This document shows, in pieces, positions 32,405 through 40,452 of a stretch of 64,000 nucleotides of DNA (its first letter is position 1; each line of letters opens with the position of its first letter). This stretch comes from Hymenobacter persicinus (lineage in GTDB: Bacteria; Bacteroidota; Bacteroidia; Cytophagales; Hymenobacteraceae). The DNA is taken from contig NZ_SEWE01000019.1 in assembly GCF_004167665.1 (NCBI RefSeq), positions 1-64,000 of the forward strand, in the 5' to 3' direction. The notes under the pieces are model-generated. The model did no database searches and was not told where the DNA came from. It saw nothing but the letters and a program-made list of their open reading frames with translations. The position numbers and the translations under genes are program-made.

Positions 32405-34009
32405 ATGAAAACCCTCGCCGTTCTCGCTTTCGTGTATGTGCTGCGCCTGTGGCGCAAGGTGCTGGAGCTCGATTTTGCCAGCATGAAGCTGCTGTTTTTG
32501 CCCCACATGGAATCCGTGCGTTGGAACATCGGCAAGATGAAGGCCCTGGCCGTGTTCTGGGCCGCCCGCCGCCAAAGCCCGGCCTACCAGCGGTTTTTGC
32601 ACGACCACCACGCCGGCGCCCCCCGCGTGCACGGCCTGATTCCGGACCTGACCACGCTGCCCGTCATGGACAAGGAAAACTATATTAAGCGCTACTCCAT
32701 CGGGGCGCGCTGCCTGGGCGGTAGGGTGCCCGACCACGGCATTATCATCGATGAGTCGTCGGGCAGCAGCGGCGTGCCCACCAACTGGGTGCGGGGGCAG
32801 GCCGAGCGGCGGGCCAACAAGCGGATGCTCGAATTCGGGCTTTGCCACCTCATCGGGCCGGGTCCATATTTTCTCATCAACGCCTTTGCCCTGGGTCCCT
32901 GGGCCACGGGCATCAACATCACCATGGCGCTGGCCGACGTGGCCGTGCTGAAATCCCTGGGTCCCGACGTGCCTAAGATTCTGAACACGCTCCAGTCGTT
33001 TGGCCCCGACCAGCAGTACATTATCACCGGCTACCCGCCATTTCTGAAGCTGCTCGTCGATTCGGCGCCCTTCGATTGGCGGCAGTATAACGTGGCCATG
33101 ATTTACGGGGGCGAGGGCATGAGCGAGGCCATGCGCGACTATCTGCTGGCCAAAGGCGTGCGCCGGGTGTACGGCTCGTTTGGCGCCTCCGACCTGGAGC
33201 TGAATATTTCCAGCGAAAACGACTTCACCATTGCCCTGCGCAAAGCCCTACTGTCCCGGCCCGAGCTGGCGGCCCGCTTGGTGAAGTACCCGGGGGCCAC
33301 GCCGGTGGTGTTCCAGTTCAACCCCGCCGACTTCTACATCGAGGAAACTCCGGCCGGGGAGTTGCTCATCACCCTGTGCCGCCCCTACTACCTGGCGCCC
33401 AAAATCCGCTACAACATCCACGACCGAGGCCAGGTAGTGCGGTTTTCGGAGCTGCGGCGCATTCTGGCCGAGTGCGGCCTGACCCCTGACGATATCCTGC
33501 CCGGGGCCAGTGAGCTGCCGTTGCTGCTGCACTACGGCCGCGCCGACATGACCGTGTCGTTTTACGGGGCCAACGTGGCGCCCGGCGACTTGCAGGAAGC
33601 CCTGATGAGCGTGCCAGCATTGGCCAGTCGGGTGCAGGCCTTCACCATGTTCACGGCCGAGGACGAGGCCGCCAACAAAAGCCTGCAGATCTGCATGGAG
33701 CTGACCGGCGGGCAAACGGTTTCGACCCAGGAAGCCCAGCAGCTGAGCCGGGCGTTTTTTGAGGAGTTGCAGCGCATCAACCAGGATTTCCGCGAGGCCT
33801 GGCGGATGCTGCCCGCGGGCCAGCACCCCGAGCTTACCTTCCACGCCTTCCAGACCGGACCCTTCGCCGGCAAGGATTTGCGCATCAAGCAGCAGTACAT
33901 CCAACCCACGCCGGTCGCCGGAGCCGTTAAGCCCACAGCCGCGGCGCGCCCAGCCCCGCGGCCTCAGGCCCGGCCGCGGCTGAAGCCATTTAACTTGTTT
34001 GACTACTAG
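32405..34009 (+). CDS. Adenylate-forming (phenylacetate-CoA ligase-like) enzyme
   Basis: A 534-residue ANL-superfamily protein related to phenylacetate-CoA ligases and CapK-type proteins. The AMP-binding loop is SSGSSGVPT (118-126), followed by MIYGGEGMSEAMRDYL, YGSFGASDLELNI and YNIHDRGQVVRF, the usual central and hinge motifs. The N-terminus has a membrane-like helix (about 1-15) and the C-terminus is Pro/Arg-rich. It should activate a carboxylic acid as an acyl-adenylate or CoA ester; the acid is not known. ATG at 32405, 11 bp after the flavoprotein stop. A role in modifying a carotenoid or an aryl/acyl group attached to it is speculative. Confidence 0.8.
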   Translation: MKTLAVLAFVYVLRLWRKVLELDFASMKLLFLPHMESVRWNIGKMKALAVFWAARRQSPAYQRFLHDHHAGAPRVHGLIPDLTTLPVMDKENYIKRYSIGARCLGGRVPDHGIIIDESSGSSGVPTNWVRGQAERRANKRMLEFGLCHLIGPGPYFLINAFALGPWATGINITMALADVAVLKSLGPDVPKILNTLQSFGPDQQYIITGYPPFLKLLVDSAPFDWRQYNVAMIYGGEGMSEAMRDYLLAKGVRRVYGSFGASDLELNISSENDFTIALRKALLSRPELAARLVKYPGATPVVFQFNPADFYIEETPAGELLITLCRPYYLAPKIRYNIHDRGQVVRFSELRRILAECGLTPDDILPGASELPLLLHYGRADMTVSFYGANVAPGDLQEALMSVPALASRVQAFTMFTAEDEAANKSLQICMELTGGQTVSTQEAQQLSRAFFEELQRINQDFREAWRMLPAGQHPELTFHAFQTGPFAGKDLRIKQQYIQPTPVAGAVKPTAAARPAPRPQARPRLKPFNLFDY

Positions 34010-34030
34010 TCAGTATTTTCTGCCAAGGCC

Positions 34031-34090
34031 CAAAAAAACGGGCCGCGAGCGGCACAACCCAATGGCTGTGTCATTCGCGGCCCGCTCTAC
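34031..34090. terminator. Terminator between the convergent adenylate-forming and ECF sigma genes
   Basis: CGGGCCGCGA (34039-34048) pairs with TCGCGGCCCG (34075-34084). On the minus strand the stem is followed by a T run, so it most clearly ends the ECF sigma transcript, but it can also slow the convergent + transcript. The loop is 26 bases. Confidence 0.75.
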
Positions 34091-34124
34091 ACCCGGGGCG
34101 GAAGTTGTACTCTCTCCCTATTCC

Positions 34125-34640
34125 CTACACGCCGGGGGCATAGACCTTGAGAGCATCTTTCAGCTCCTTACGGGCAATGTGAATGCGGTTCTTGACGGTC
34201 CCAATCGGAATCTGCAGCTTCTCGGCAATTTCGAGATACTTGTAGCCGATGTAGTACATCATGAACGGCGTGCGGTAGTCAGCTGAGAGGCTGGCAATGG
34301 CTTCATTAATATCCGTTACTACGAAATCCGAGGTGGCTCCGTTGTGCGTGATATAGTTTTCGTCGGTGTTGAAATACTGAAAATACTCCGTGCTGTCAAT
34401 ATTGCTATTGCGCTTGGTGATTTTGTTGTAGTTGTTGATGAAGGTGTTGCGCATGATGGTGTACAACCACGCCTTCAGGTTGGTGCCCGCTTTGAACTTG
34501 TCCTTGTTCAGCATGGCTTTGAGCAAGGTTTCCTGTACCAGGTCCTTGGCATCGTCCGCGTCGCGGGTCAGGTTCATGGCCACGGGCTTCAGGGAGTAGG
34601 AAATCTTTTGTACTTGATCGGTGAATTCCAAAGAGGTCAT
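34125..34640 (-). CDS. ECF-type RNA polymerase sigma factor
   Basis: A 171-residue sigma-70 family protein with region 2 (DLVQETLLKAMLNKDKFKAGTNLKAWLYTIMRN, read in two parts) and region 4 (MMYYIGYKYLEIAEKLQ and IPIGTVKNRIHIARKEL), but no region 1 or 3. No anti-sigma gene is adjacent. In many carotenoid loci an ECF factor with a partner regulator turns on pigment genes in the light; here it lies between the carotenoid genes and the CarH-like regulator. ATG at 34638-34640 with a strong -7 element 32 bases upstream. Confidence 0.92.
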   Translation of the reverse strand: MTSLEFTDQVQKISYSLKPVAMNLTRDADDAKDLVQETLLKAMLNKDKFKAGTNLKAWLYTIMRNTFINNYNKITKRNSNIDSTEYFQYFNTDENYITHNGATSDFVVTDINEAIASLSADYRTPFMMYYIGYKYLEIAEKLQIPIGTVKNRIHIARKELKDALKVYAPGV

Positions 34641-34671
34641 ACTGTTTAGCTTTTCGTGGCAAAAGGTTAAA

Positions 34672-34679
34672 CAAATATA
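34672..34679 (-). promoter_or_regulatory. TATATTTG -7 element of the ECF sigma gene
   Basis: A perfect TAnnTTTG on the minus strand, 32 bases upstream of the ATG. No TTG lies at the usual -33 distance, so an activator or another sigma factor may help. Upstream to 34941 the 300-bp gap to the CarH-like gene holds no other recognised element. Confidence 0.6.
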
Positions 34680-34941
34680 CGAGTTGATCCAGATAATGGC
34701 TAGAATCAGGGCAAATAACTCCGGGCTGCCGGGCTCCTCGTATGTTGGTACATGAATGCGCCGCCAAGGTACGACACCCTCCGGGGTAACTCCGGGAATC
34801 TCCCATAATTTCGGCTTGCCTTCGGTTCCGGGAGTTGAACCTTCCTTTTTGCCCGTTGAACGCTGGTCCTTCGGAGCCGATAAAAAGATATAATCGACTT
34901 TCTCTTCTACTCTATGCCGTGTCGGAGCAGGCCAAAATTTT

Positions 34942-35844
34942 TTATTCGCCGCTCTCCGAATTCACCTGCTCAACCCAGGCAATAAAGTCGGTCATCAGGT
35001 AGGGATGTACGGCCCGGGCCGGTAGATCCAGGCACGCCTGCGCCTGCACAAGGGGGCCATAAAACACCAGCTTGGCATCGGGACACAGCTCGGTTACCTG
35101 ATTGATAAAACTCTGAACCTGGTCGCGCTCGGGCACGGCCGTCAGCACCGTGCACAGGGCATACGGCTGGTAGGCGGCGCACACGGCCGGCAACTCCTGC
35201 ACGGGCAGGTTTTGGCCTAGATACAGTATATGATGCCCCCGGGCCCGCAGGACGTAATTCATAAACAGCAAAGCCAGCTCGTGCATTTCTCCCTCGGGCA
35301 GAAACAGCACCCAGCGCCGGGCGCCGGCCGGTGACACCGGAGGCAGCGCGTCGGTGGCCGCCAGCATCTTCTGCCGCAGCAGATTGGCTACCAAGTGCTC
35401 TTGGGCCGGATTGACGCTCCCGGTTTGCCACAGAATACCAATGCGCTGCAACAACGGATACACAATGTGCATCACCGTCTGCTCGAAGCCCAGCTGGCTG
35501 ACGGCTTCCTGCAGCAGCTGGTGCAGTCGGGGTTCATCCAGCTCCAGCATGGCCGCCAGCAGCGAATTCACCTGCCGGGCGTAATCGTGGGCGTCGTTGC
35601 AACAGGAAATAACGGCCGAGGCCAGCTCCTGGTCACTGAGCTGAGCCACCTTCGAGATGCGGTGGCCCTGCCCGCAGAGCGCGGCCACGTTCAGCAGGCG
35701 CCGCAGGTCGTTTTCGCAGTAAAAGCGGATGTTGGTCTGCGTCCGCTCCGGGGACAGAATCCCGTAGCGCTGCTCCCACATCCGAATCGTGTGCGCCTTG
35801 ATGCCGGAAAGATTCTCTAAGTCACTGATTGAAAAATGTCCCAC
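34942..35844 (-). CDS. CarH/LitR-like MerR-family B12-binding regulator
   Basis: A 300-residue regulator with three parts: a MerR helix-turn-helix (SISDLENLSGIKAHTIRMWE and RYGILSPER), a helical bundle and a cobalamin-binding domain. The bundle carries the Wx9EH photoreceptor motif (Trp139, Glu149, His150), and the B12 domain has GEMHELAL, where His188 matches the lower ligand of CarH. The CarH upper ligand His132 (next to the Trp) is Gln140 here. In CarH, adenosylcobalamin holds the tetramer on DNA in the dark and light releases it, turning on carotenoid genes. The GTG at 35842-35844 is chosen because an earlier start would overlap crtZ by 85 bp; this leaves 11 bp after crtZ. Confidence 0.88.
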   Translation of the reverse strand: MGHFSISDLENLSGIKAHTIRMWEQRYGILSPERTQTNIRFYCENDLRRLLNVAALCGQGHRISKVAQLSDQELASAVISCCNDAHDYARQVNSLLAAMLELDEPRLHQLLQEAVSQLGFEQTVMHIVYPLLQRIGILWQTGSVNPAQEHLVANLLRQKMLAATDALPPVSPAGARRWVLFLPEGEMHELALLFMNYVLRARGHHILYLGQNLPVQELPAVCAAYQPYALCTVLTAVPERDQVQSFINQVTELCPDAKLVFYGPLVQAQACLDLPARAVHPYLMTDFIAWVEQVNSESGE

Positions 35845-35855
35845 GCGGCCGGTGC

Positions 35856-36353
35856 CTAAGAGTTCGAGGAAGATACGCGCCGCCGGGCCGGGGGCGCCGG
35901 TTTGCGCAGCGCCAGCGCGAAGTAGCGCGGCGACACCCACAGCATGCCAAACTCCTCGGAGCCGTCGCGCCCGGTGGTTTTGTGGTGCATCTTGTGGGCC
36001 ATGTTCAGCGCCCGCAGGTACGTGTTGCCCGACTTACGCCAGAAGCGCAGCCGCCCGTGAATGAGCACGTCGTGCACGAAGAAATACACCGTGCCGTAGG
36101 CCGCAATGCCCACGCCCACCCAGAAGTGCCAGTCTTTGGTGGGAGAGCCGTAGATAATGCACAGCATCGACAGAGCCCCGTAGAACAGGAAGAAGAAGTC
36201 GTTGCGCTCGAAGTGGTGCGGGTGCCGCACGTGGTGAGAACGATGCAGAAACCAGAGTGCGCCGTGCAGCACAAACTTGTGCATGAACCACGCTACGAAC
36301 TCCATTCCCAAGAAGGTGGCCGTTGTCACGGCCACGGCTGCCAGCGTTGTCAT
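35856..36353 (-). CDS. crtZ: Beta-carotene hydroxylase CrtZ
   Basis: Membrane di-iron hydroxylase that adds 3-hydroxyl groups to beta-ionone rings, giving zeaxanthin or, with CrtW, astaxanthin; 165 residues, normal length. The His clusters of the family are present: HKFVLHG, HRSHHVRHPHH, and HDVLIHGR with HKMHHKTTG. About four membrane segments. It is the first gene of a crtZ-carH-like operon with the regulator gene 11 bp downstream. ATG at 36351-36353. Confidence 0.9.
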   Translation of the reverse strand: MTTLAAVAVTTATFLGMEFVAWFMHKFVLHGALWFLHRSHHVRHPHHFERNDFFFLFYGALSMLCIIYGSPTKDWHFWVGVGIAAYGTVYFFVHDVLIHGRLRFWRKSGNTYLRALNMAHKMHHKTTGRDGSEEFGMLWVSPRYFALALRKPAPPARRRVSSSNS

Positions 36354-36393
36354 AGGGGGCTAACCGGGTTGGGGACCAAATGTTAAAAAGACA

Positions 36394-36447
36394 GGAAGGC
36401 CGAAGGTCGGGGTGCCGCCGGAGCGCTGCGCCAACCTTCGGCCTTCC
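36394..36447 (-). terminator. Terminator after the enoyl-CoA hydratase gene
   Basis: GGAAGGCCGAAGGT (36394-36407) pairs perfectly with ACCTTCGGCCTTCC (36434-36447), a 14-bp stem with a 26-base GC-rich loop. On the minus strand it is followed by a T-rich tract (TGTCTTTTT). It lies 25 bases after the hydratase stop and about 40 bases before crtZ. Confidence 0.75.
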
Positions 36448-36472
36448 CACCGCGTGGAAAGATGGTTCAGAA

Positions 36473-37282
36473 CTAATTCCAGGTGATTTTTTCCTTGTTG
36501 AGAAACGCCGCAATGCCGCGGCGGCAGTCCACCGAGCCGCGGGCCTCGGCGTTCATCTGGGCGGCGTAGCGCAGGCTGTCTTCCAGGGGCATTTCCGGGA
36601 TGCGGGCCAGCATTTCCTTGGTCAGCTCCATGCTCTGGCCGGAGTTCTGCACGCACAGGCGGCGGGCAAATTCGTAGACCTTCTCGGCCAGCTCCTCCTT
36701 CGGAGCCAGGAAGTTGACCAGCCCGAACTCCGCCGCGGCCTGGGCCGAAATAACGTCGCCGGTGAGCAGCAGCTGCTTGGTGCGGGCCTCCCCGATTTTG
36801 CGCAGCAGAAACACGCTGACAATGGCGGGCAGAAACCCGATTTTCACCTCCGTGTAGCCGAATTTGGCCTCGGGCACGGCAAAGGCGAAGTCGCAGACCG
36901 TGGCCAGACCGCAGCCCCCGGCCAGGGCGTGGCCCTGGACCTCGCCGATAACAACTTTCTTGAGCGTGTAAATCTGGTGAAACAGCTGCATCAGGTGGGT
37001 CGAGTCGGCTAGGTTATCGGTGTAGCCGAAGCTTTGCAGCTCCTGAATGTAGGTCAAATCGGCGCCGGCGCAGAATACGGCCCCTTCCGCCCGCAGCACC
37101 ACGACTTTGCAGGTGTCGTCGTCCTCGGCAAACTCGAAGGCCTGCTTGAGCTCCGAAACCATGTCGAAGCTCAGGGCATTGCGCTTGTCGGGGCGGTTGA
37201 GGGTGATGTAACCGATGGCGTCGCGGGTTTCGTACCGAATGTAGCGAAGCGCTTCCAGCTCCTGGGTTGGCATATTGTCCAT
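36473..37282 (-). CDS. Enoyl-CoA hydratase/isomerase family protein
   Basis: A 269-residue crotonase-fold protein. The oxyanion-hole segments are ITLNRPDKRNALSFDM near the N-terminus (ordinary LNRP and NAL), AVFCAGADL and GEVQGHALAGGCGLATVCDFAF. The catalytic Glu region of the hydratase is not clear to me, so hydratase, isomerase and other crotonase activities are all possible. The ATG at 37280-37282 (MDNMPTQ) is chosen; the frame continues 25 codons upstream without a good start. A -7 element lies 92 bases upstream. Confidence 0.85.
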   Translation of the reverse strand: MDNMPTQELEALRYIRYETRDAIGYITLNRPDKRNALSFDMVSELKQAFEFAEDDDTCKVVVLRAEGAVFCAGADLTYIQELQSFGYTDNLADSTHLMQLFHQIYTLKKVVIGEVQGHALAGGCGLATVCDFAFAVPEAKFGYTEVKIGFLPAIVSVFLLRKIGEARTKQLLLTGDVISAQAAAEFGLVNFLAPKEELAEKVYEFARRLCVQNSGQSMELTKEMLARIPEMPLEDSLRYAAQMNAEARGSVDCRRGIAAFLNKEKITWN

Positions 37283-37373
37283 GACAGTCGTTGCAAAAGG
37301 CAGGTGAAGCTTACGGGCGGCGTGGAGTGGCAAGACTTCGGACCGGGGCGGAAGCAAAGGATCGGGCAGTAGC

Positions 37374-37381
37374 CAAACCTA
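37374..37381 (-). promoter_or_regulatory. TAGGTTTG -7 element of the enoyl-CoA hydratase gene
   Basis: A perfect TAnnTTTG on the minus strand about 92 bases before the ATG. No clear -33 TTG at the expected distance. The surrounding 37283-37460 gap shows nothing else. Confidence 0.4.
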
Positions 37382-37460
37382 ACAAAAATGGTGCGCTAAA
37401 GAAACTATATACCGTAGGCTCAGGCATTTCGGTTTCGACGAGCCCGCCCACTAGACTCAG

Positions 37461-39701
37461 CTACGGCCGGGGTCGCACGATGAATGCTCCGCGAGCCGTG
37501 ACATCATAGGTCTGAAATCCAGCCTTTTGCAGCGCCGAATCCTGCCGGGTCACGTACCAGGACTTGCAGGAAGAATCGAAAATAACCCGGGCTTTCGTGC
37601 CAAACACTGCCGCCAGCTCCGCCGCGTACGCCCGGGCGTTGCGGCGCAGAATCACCAGCTCAACGGGCTGGGGCTGCCGGGCCCCGTCGAGCCGGCCCGA
37701 TACGAAAGCCAGCCGCTGCCCCCGCCACACGGCCAGCACCACGCCCGGCAGGGGCTGGGCCGTCGGGATGGGGGCCTGCTGCCAGCCCACGTGGTAGAGC
37801 ACGCGGCGGGCCTCACGCTGAATAATGCCCGGCACGAGGCGGTAGGTCCGCTCCGTCTCGGACAGCGGTAGAGAGTCGACGGTAACGACGTGGGCCGCGG
37901 CCCCCTGCCAGAAGCCCACCACCGACCGGCGCGGAATGCTATATATCACCAGCTGCTCGTCGGTAGTCAGGGCGCGGGCCGCCCACACCCGGCTGCCGCC
38001 GTACAGGCCCATCAGCGCGCAGGCCACGCCCAGCCACACCAGCTTGCGCCGGCGCACGGCCAGAAACGTGAGCAGTGCCAAGATGGTAGCCCCAATCAGC
38101 CAGACCTGGGGCGCTGTAACGTGAATCCCCGAAATCAGGGCTCCGGGCATTTGCCGGCCAATCCAGAAAATGTAGTCGTTGAACCAGCGGATCAGGGTTT
38201 CGAAGACGAAGGCAATACTCTGAGGTAGATAATCCAGGACCCGCCCTACCGCGGCGGGCACCGCCAGGCTCAGCAGCGCCACCAAGCCTTTGGCCACCAG
38301 CAGCGTGAGGCCCACGTACACGGCACCCGAGGAAATGGGTACGGCCACGAGGTTGGAGGCTAGAAAGCTGAGCGGAAACTGGTGGAAGTAGAACAGCCCG
38401 AGCGGAAACGTGGCCACCTGCGCGGCCAAAGAAAGCGCTGTGGCCTGCCAGATTTTCTCCCCGGCCCAGCCCAGGGCCCGCCACAGCCGCTGCACCGCTG
38501 CCGGCTGCCAGGGCCGAATACGGGCGTAGGCACTTTCGCGGAAGTCAAGCCAGCGCGCAATCCGGGGTTGCAGGTACACGATGCTCAGCACGGCCAGAAA
38601 GGAGAGCTGAAAGCCCACGTCGGCCAGCAGGTAAGGGTCGTAGCAGAGCAGCACGAAAGCGGCCACGGCCAGGGTGTTGTACATGGTGCTCTGCCGGCCC
38701 GTGGCCCGGGCCAGAATCACAAACGTGAACATCACCGCCGCCCGCAGCACCGAAGCCGAAAGCCCCGTCAGGAAGGCGTAGGCCCAGATAACGGCCAGCC
38801 CCAGCCCGGCCGCCACGAGCCGGAACAGCCAGCCGCGCCGGCCCGGCAGCAGCCCCAGCAGCCACGTCACGGCCCCGAATAGCAGCCCTACCTGCAGGCC
38901 CGACACGGCCATGATGTGGGTGGTGCCGGTGTTGGCGTAGACCTGCTTGGTGTCCTGGTCCACGTCGTCCTTGATACCCAGCACCAGCGCCGAAGCCAGG
39001 GCATATTCGCGGCGGGCCCTTACGTAGTGCCGAAAAACGCCGTCCAGGGTGCGGGCAGCGCGCATACTCACTGCTTTGAGGTAGTTCGGCGGCCGGAAGC
39101 CGATGCGGCGGTACTGGTCGGCGTGAATGAACTGCTGGTGATACACTTGGTGGTATTGCAGGTAGCGGCGGTAGTCAAACTCGCCGGGGTTGAGCGGGGC
39201 CTTGCTCGGCGCTGGTCCGCCGCGCACCAGCCAGACGTCGCCGTACTGCGGGGCCGCCACGCCCGCGTCGCGGGGCACCGACACGCGGATGCCGCCCAGC
39301 GCCGGCCGCCACTGCCCCCCGATACGCACGGCCGATACCCGCACAGTGGTGGCAAACGTGGCCGGGCGCGCTACGGTGTAGTCGTCGACGACGGCGCGGT
39401 AAAACTCCACCGGCCCGGGCAATTGGCTCAGGTGGCCTGATTGCCGGGATTCAGTGGCCTGCTGGGTGAGGGTCAGGCCAGCCAGGAACAGCACCGCCAG
39501 GGCCAGCAGGCCGGCGGCATCGGTCGGGCCCGGCGCGGGCTGGCGGCGGGCCCAGAGCTGCACCCCGACAAACAACGCCATGCTGCCGGCCAACGCCCAG
39601 CCCAAGTCGGGCAGGCTACTGCCGGCGTAGAAGTAAGTCAGAATACCGGCGGCCAGGGCCAGAAACAGCCGCACGAAGGCAACGGGCGCCCAATGAATCA
39701 T
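37461..39701 (-). CDS. comEC: ComEC/Rec2 family DNA-uptake membrane protein
   Basis: Polytopic protein that forms the inner-membrane channel for DNA in natural transformation; 746 residues from the chosen start. The N-terminal region has membrane helices and an OB-fold-like DUF4131 stretch (RYLQYHQVYHQQFIHADQYR). The central Competence domain follows (LALGIKDDVDQDTKQVYANTGTTHIMAVSGLQVGLLFGAV read in parts, with HIMAVSGLQ as the signature). The C-terminal metallo-beta-lactamase domain of many ComEC proteins is missing; instead a short cytoplasmic domain is seen. The ATG at 39699-39701 is chosen because the longer frame would run through the terminator at 39787-39821. Confidence 0.88.
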   Translation of the reverse strand: MIHWAPVAFVRLFLALAAGILTYFYAGSSLPDLGWALAGSMALFVGVQLWARRQPAPGPTDAAGLLALAVLFLAGLTLTQQATESRQSGHLSQLPGPVEFYRAVVDDYTVARPATFATTVRVSAVRIGGQWRPALGGIRVSVPRDAGVAAPQYGDVWLVRGGPAPSKAPLNPGEFDYRRYLQYHQVYHQQFIHADQYRRIGFRPPNYLKAVSMRAARTLDGVFRHYVRARREYALASALVLGIKDDVDQDTKQVYANTGTTHIMAVSGLQVGLLFGAVTWLLGLLPGRRGWLFRLVAAGLGLAVIWAYAFLTGLSASVLRAAVMFTFVILARATGRQSTMYNTLAVAAFVLLCYDPYLLADVGFQLSFLAVLSIVYLQPRIARWLDFRESAYARIRPWQPAAVQRLWRALGWAGEKIWQATALSLAAQVATFPLGLFYFHQFPLSFLASNLVAVPISSGAVYVGLTLLVAKGLVALLSLAVPAAVGRVLDYLPQSIAFVFETLIRWFNDYIFWIGRQMPGALISGIHVTAPQVWLIGATILALLTFLAVRRRKLVWLGVACALMGLYGGSRVWAARALTTDEQLVIYSIPRRSVVGFWQGAAAHVVTVDSLPLSETERTYRLVPGIIQREARRVLYHVGWQQAPIPTAQPLPGVVLAVWRGQRLAFVSGRLDGARQPQPVELVILRRNARAYAAELAAVFGTKARVIFDSSCKSWYVTRQDSALQKAGFQTYDVTARGAFIVRPRP

Positions 39702-39786
39702 AGCAGACAGGATAAGGATAGCAATAAGAACCGGCGGGTAAGCTGCTAAAAATCCGCCATATCCCAAGCCGGCGGCCCGAAAGCCC

Positions 39787-39821
39787 AAAAGCCTTTCTCC
39801 CGGGGTGGAAGAAAGGCTTTT
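39787..39821 (-). terminator. Terminator between the GNAT and comEC genes
   Basis: AAAAGCCTTTCT (39787-39798) and AGAAAGGCTTTT (39810-39821) form a perfect 12-bp stem with an 11-base loop, 24 bases after the GNAT stop on the minus strand. Its position decides the comEC start. Confidence 0.85.
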
Positions 39822-39844
39822 ACAGTTCCAGCGAAGCCGCATCC

Positions 39845-40285
39845 TTACCCGGGCCGCTGCAGCTCCATGCGGAAGTGCTCAATGTCGCACTCCGTAAACT
39901 GGTCGCCGACTTTAACGAATCCGTGCCGTTCGTAGAAAGGCACGGCCCGCAGCTGGGCGTTCAGGTACACCGTAGACGCCGGGTGCGCAGCTTGCACGTC
40001 GTCGAGCACGCGGCGAAGCAGGGCGGCACCCACGGCTTGATTGCGGAATTCTTCCAGCACGGCAAACCGCTCCAGCTTCACGCCGTGGTCAGTGGCGCGC
40101 CAGCGCGACGCCCCGCAGGCCGTGCCGTCGGCGGTTTGGGCGAGGTAGTGGTGGGCATCAGTGGCGTCGTGAGCGTCGTTTTCAGCCTCGGCGGGCACGC
40201 CCTGACCTTCCACAAACACCCGGTGCCGAATGGCCAGGGCGCGAGCCAGGTCGCGCGGGTCAGTGATGGGGTGGACCGTTAGCAT
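39845..40285 (-). CDS. GNAT family N-acetyltransferase (ElaA-like)
   Basis: A 146-residue GNAT-fold acetyltransferase; it transfers acetyl from acetyl-CoA to an unknown acceptor. The substrate half shows RHRVFVEGQGVPAEAENDAHD, similar to ElaA/YjcF-type proteins, and the acetyl-CoA loop is RNQAVGAALLRRVL (motif A, Q/RxxGxG/A). The C-terminal FYERHGFVKVGDQFTE is also typical. ATG at 40283-40285. It stands alone between terminators. Confidence 0.85.
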   Translation of the reverse strand: MLTVHPITDPRDLARALAIRHRVFVEGQGVPAEAENDAHDATDAHHYLAQTADGTACGASRWRATDHGVKLERFAVLEEFRNQAVGAALLRRVLDDVQAAHPASTVYLNAQLRAVPFYERHGFVKVGDQFTECDIEHFRMELQRPG

Positions 40286-40382
40286 AGCAAGTTGGGTTAG
40301 TCGGGTTAGAAAGCTTTCAGCCGGGGCCGGGCGGGCGCAAAATAAAGCAGCCAGCTACCACTTTCGTTTTACACTGAGCAGC

Positions 40383-40417
40383 AAACAGGCCTGCCCCAGT
40401 GAAGAGCAGGCCTGTTT
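40383..40417 (-). terminator. Terminator after the phoH gene
   Basis: AAACAGGCCTGC (40383-40394) and GCAGGCCTGTTT (40406-40417) form a perfect 12-bp stem with an 11-base loop, 36 bases beyond the phoH stop. The T run follows on the plus strand too, so it could act both ways. Confidence 0.8.
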
Positions 40418-40452
40418 TGTATGCCTAAGCGCGGCAAAACTGCTTTTTGCGC

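Noticed and set aside
35845..35940. CarH-like regulator starting at 35940
   Set aside because: It would overlap crtZ by 85 bp and add an unrelated N-terminus; the GTG at 35844 fits MerR proteins.
36394..36447. Hairpin with a GC-rich loop as a mobile REP-like element
   Set aside because: No second copy is visible in the window, and its place after a stop codon with a T-rich tail fits a terminator.
39702..39842. Longer ComEC starting at 39842
   Set aside because: It would run through a strong terminator hairpin at 39787-39821; the ATG at 39701 starts the family-like sequence.
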